Shown piece after piece: positions 29,697-29,955 of a stretch of 29,955 bases of DNA; the first letter of the stretch is position 1, and every line of letters begins with the position of its first letter. The stretch is taken from NCBI GenBank assembly GCA_015680685.1, contig MNCI01006676.1, positions 322,674 to 352,628 of the forward strand, written 5' to 3'. The notes under the pieces are model-generated. The model saw nothing but the letters and a program-made list of their open reading frames with translations, was not told the DNA's origin and made no database searches. Origin of the DNA: Gnetum montanum. Lineage: Eukaryota; Streptophyta; Gnetopsida; Gnetales; Gnetaceae. Position numbers and translations under genes: made by a program.

Positions 29697-29955
29697 CTGC
29701 AATCACACGGGGCCAATCATTAGTAAGGTTGCTTACCAAAGTTAGGTTATACCTTACTCCTTGCCTTAATGAATCTATTTTTTATTCTGTGTGATTTGAA
29801 ATTAGAAATTTTATGGAGATGTCCCCAAAAGGTTTTAATATTTGGTCCACTTTGCTTAGGTGGCTTCAGAGTTTAATTTCCTGGTATAGATAAGGAGATG
29901 AAATTATTTTTGGGTCATGTTTATTATTTTTATAACTAATTACCCTTGATAGTGT
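29697..29955 (-). other. Element E leader upstream of cargo ORF
   Basis: About 260 bp before the cargo ATG, with no ORF, LTR end or primer site recognised. Probably the untranslated leader, with the LTR further right. Confidence 0.5.

Larger units (their letters stand above)
25964..29955 (-). mobile_element. Element E: LTR element of the A/C family with a different cargo
   Basis: A 3' LTR (25964-26846) and polypurine tract of the A/C type are followed, on the - strand, by DNA encoding a protein unrelated to gag or pol. The PPT-proximal 35 bp and the phrase GGTATGGGATTAT (about 26920) are shared with C. The 5' LTR lies beyond the window, so the element is at least 4 kb. It is inserted in element D gag; the left flank is GGGTT. 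Confidence 0.8.

Overview
This window looks like repeat-dense nuclear DNA from a seed plant with a large genome. It holds at least five LTR retrotransposon copies and one LTR relic, most of them decayed and some nested. It also holds one fragment resembling a plant synaptotagmin. I see no intact host gene, rRNA, tRNA or CRISPR array. The species cannot be told from the sequence.

Layout. Element A (1-5077, + strand, left end outside the window) has gag, a retropepsin, about 2 kb of non-coding DNA, a polypurine tract and a 980-bp 3' LTR. An AT-rich gap (5078-5831) follows. Element B (5832-11337, continuing at 18390-19129, + strand) is a Ty3/gypsy copy with a 5' LTR, a tRNA-iMet-like primer site, gag, protease, RT, RNase H, integrase and a truncated 3' LTR. 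Element C (11338-18389, - strand) is inserted in the 3' part of B. It is a structurally complete 7.05-kb sibling of A with two LTRs of about 781 bp, a tRNA-Asp-type primer site, gag and protease, but no RT or integrase. Its flanks (TCAAG/TCAGG) look like a decayed 5-bp target duplication. A very old LTR of the same family lies at about 19302-20150 (- strand).

From about 20.2 to 23.3 kb the DNA is mostly featureless. The exceptions are an A-rich tract, a small GC-rich patch, and the synaptotagmin-like fragment (21832-22292, - strand) with a perfect in-frame 96-bp tandem duplication. Element D (23354-25963, - strand) is a gag-protease region of a different Ty3/gypsy lineage. It is cut at its gag end by the 3' LTR of element E (25964-29955+, - strand). 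E has LTR ends, polypurine tract and promoter layout like A and C, but its internal DNA encodes a different protein: an N-terminal plant-transposon-like domain followed by a long coiled coil.

What ties this together: A, C and E share LTR termini, PPT-proximal DNA and an unusual short U3 built from repeated GATATC palindromes, yet carry two unrelated cargos and no visible polymerase. This is best read as a family of non-autonomous LTR elements that would need enzymes from another element. Almost every reading frame is broken, often at codons one transition away from CAA, CAG or TGG, and several catalytic residues are lost. The window is therefore a layered record of past insertions, not an active system.
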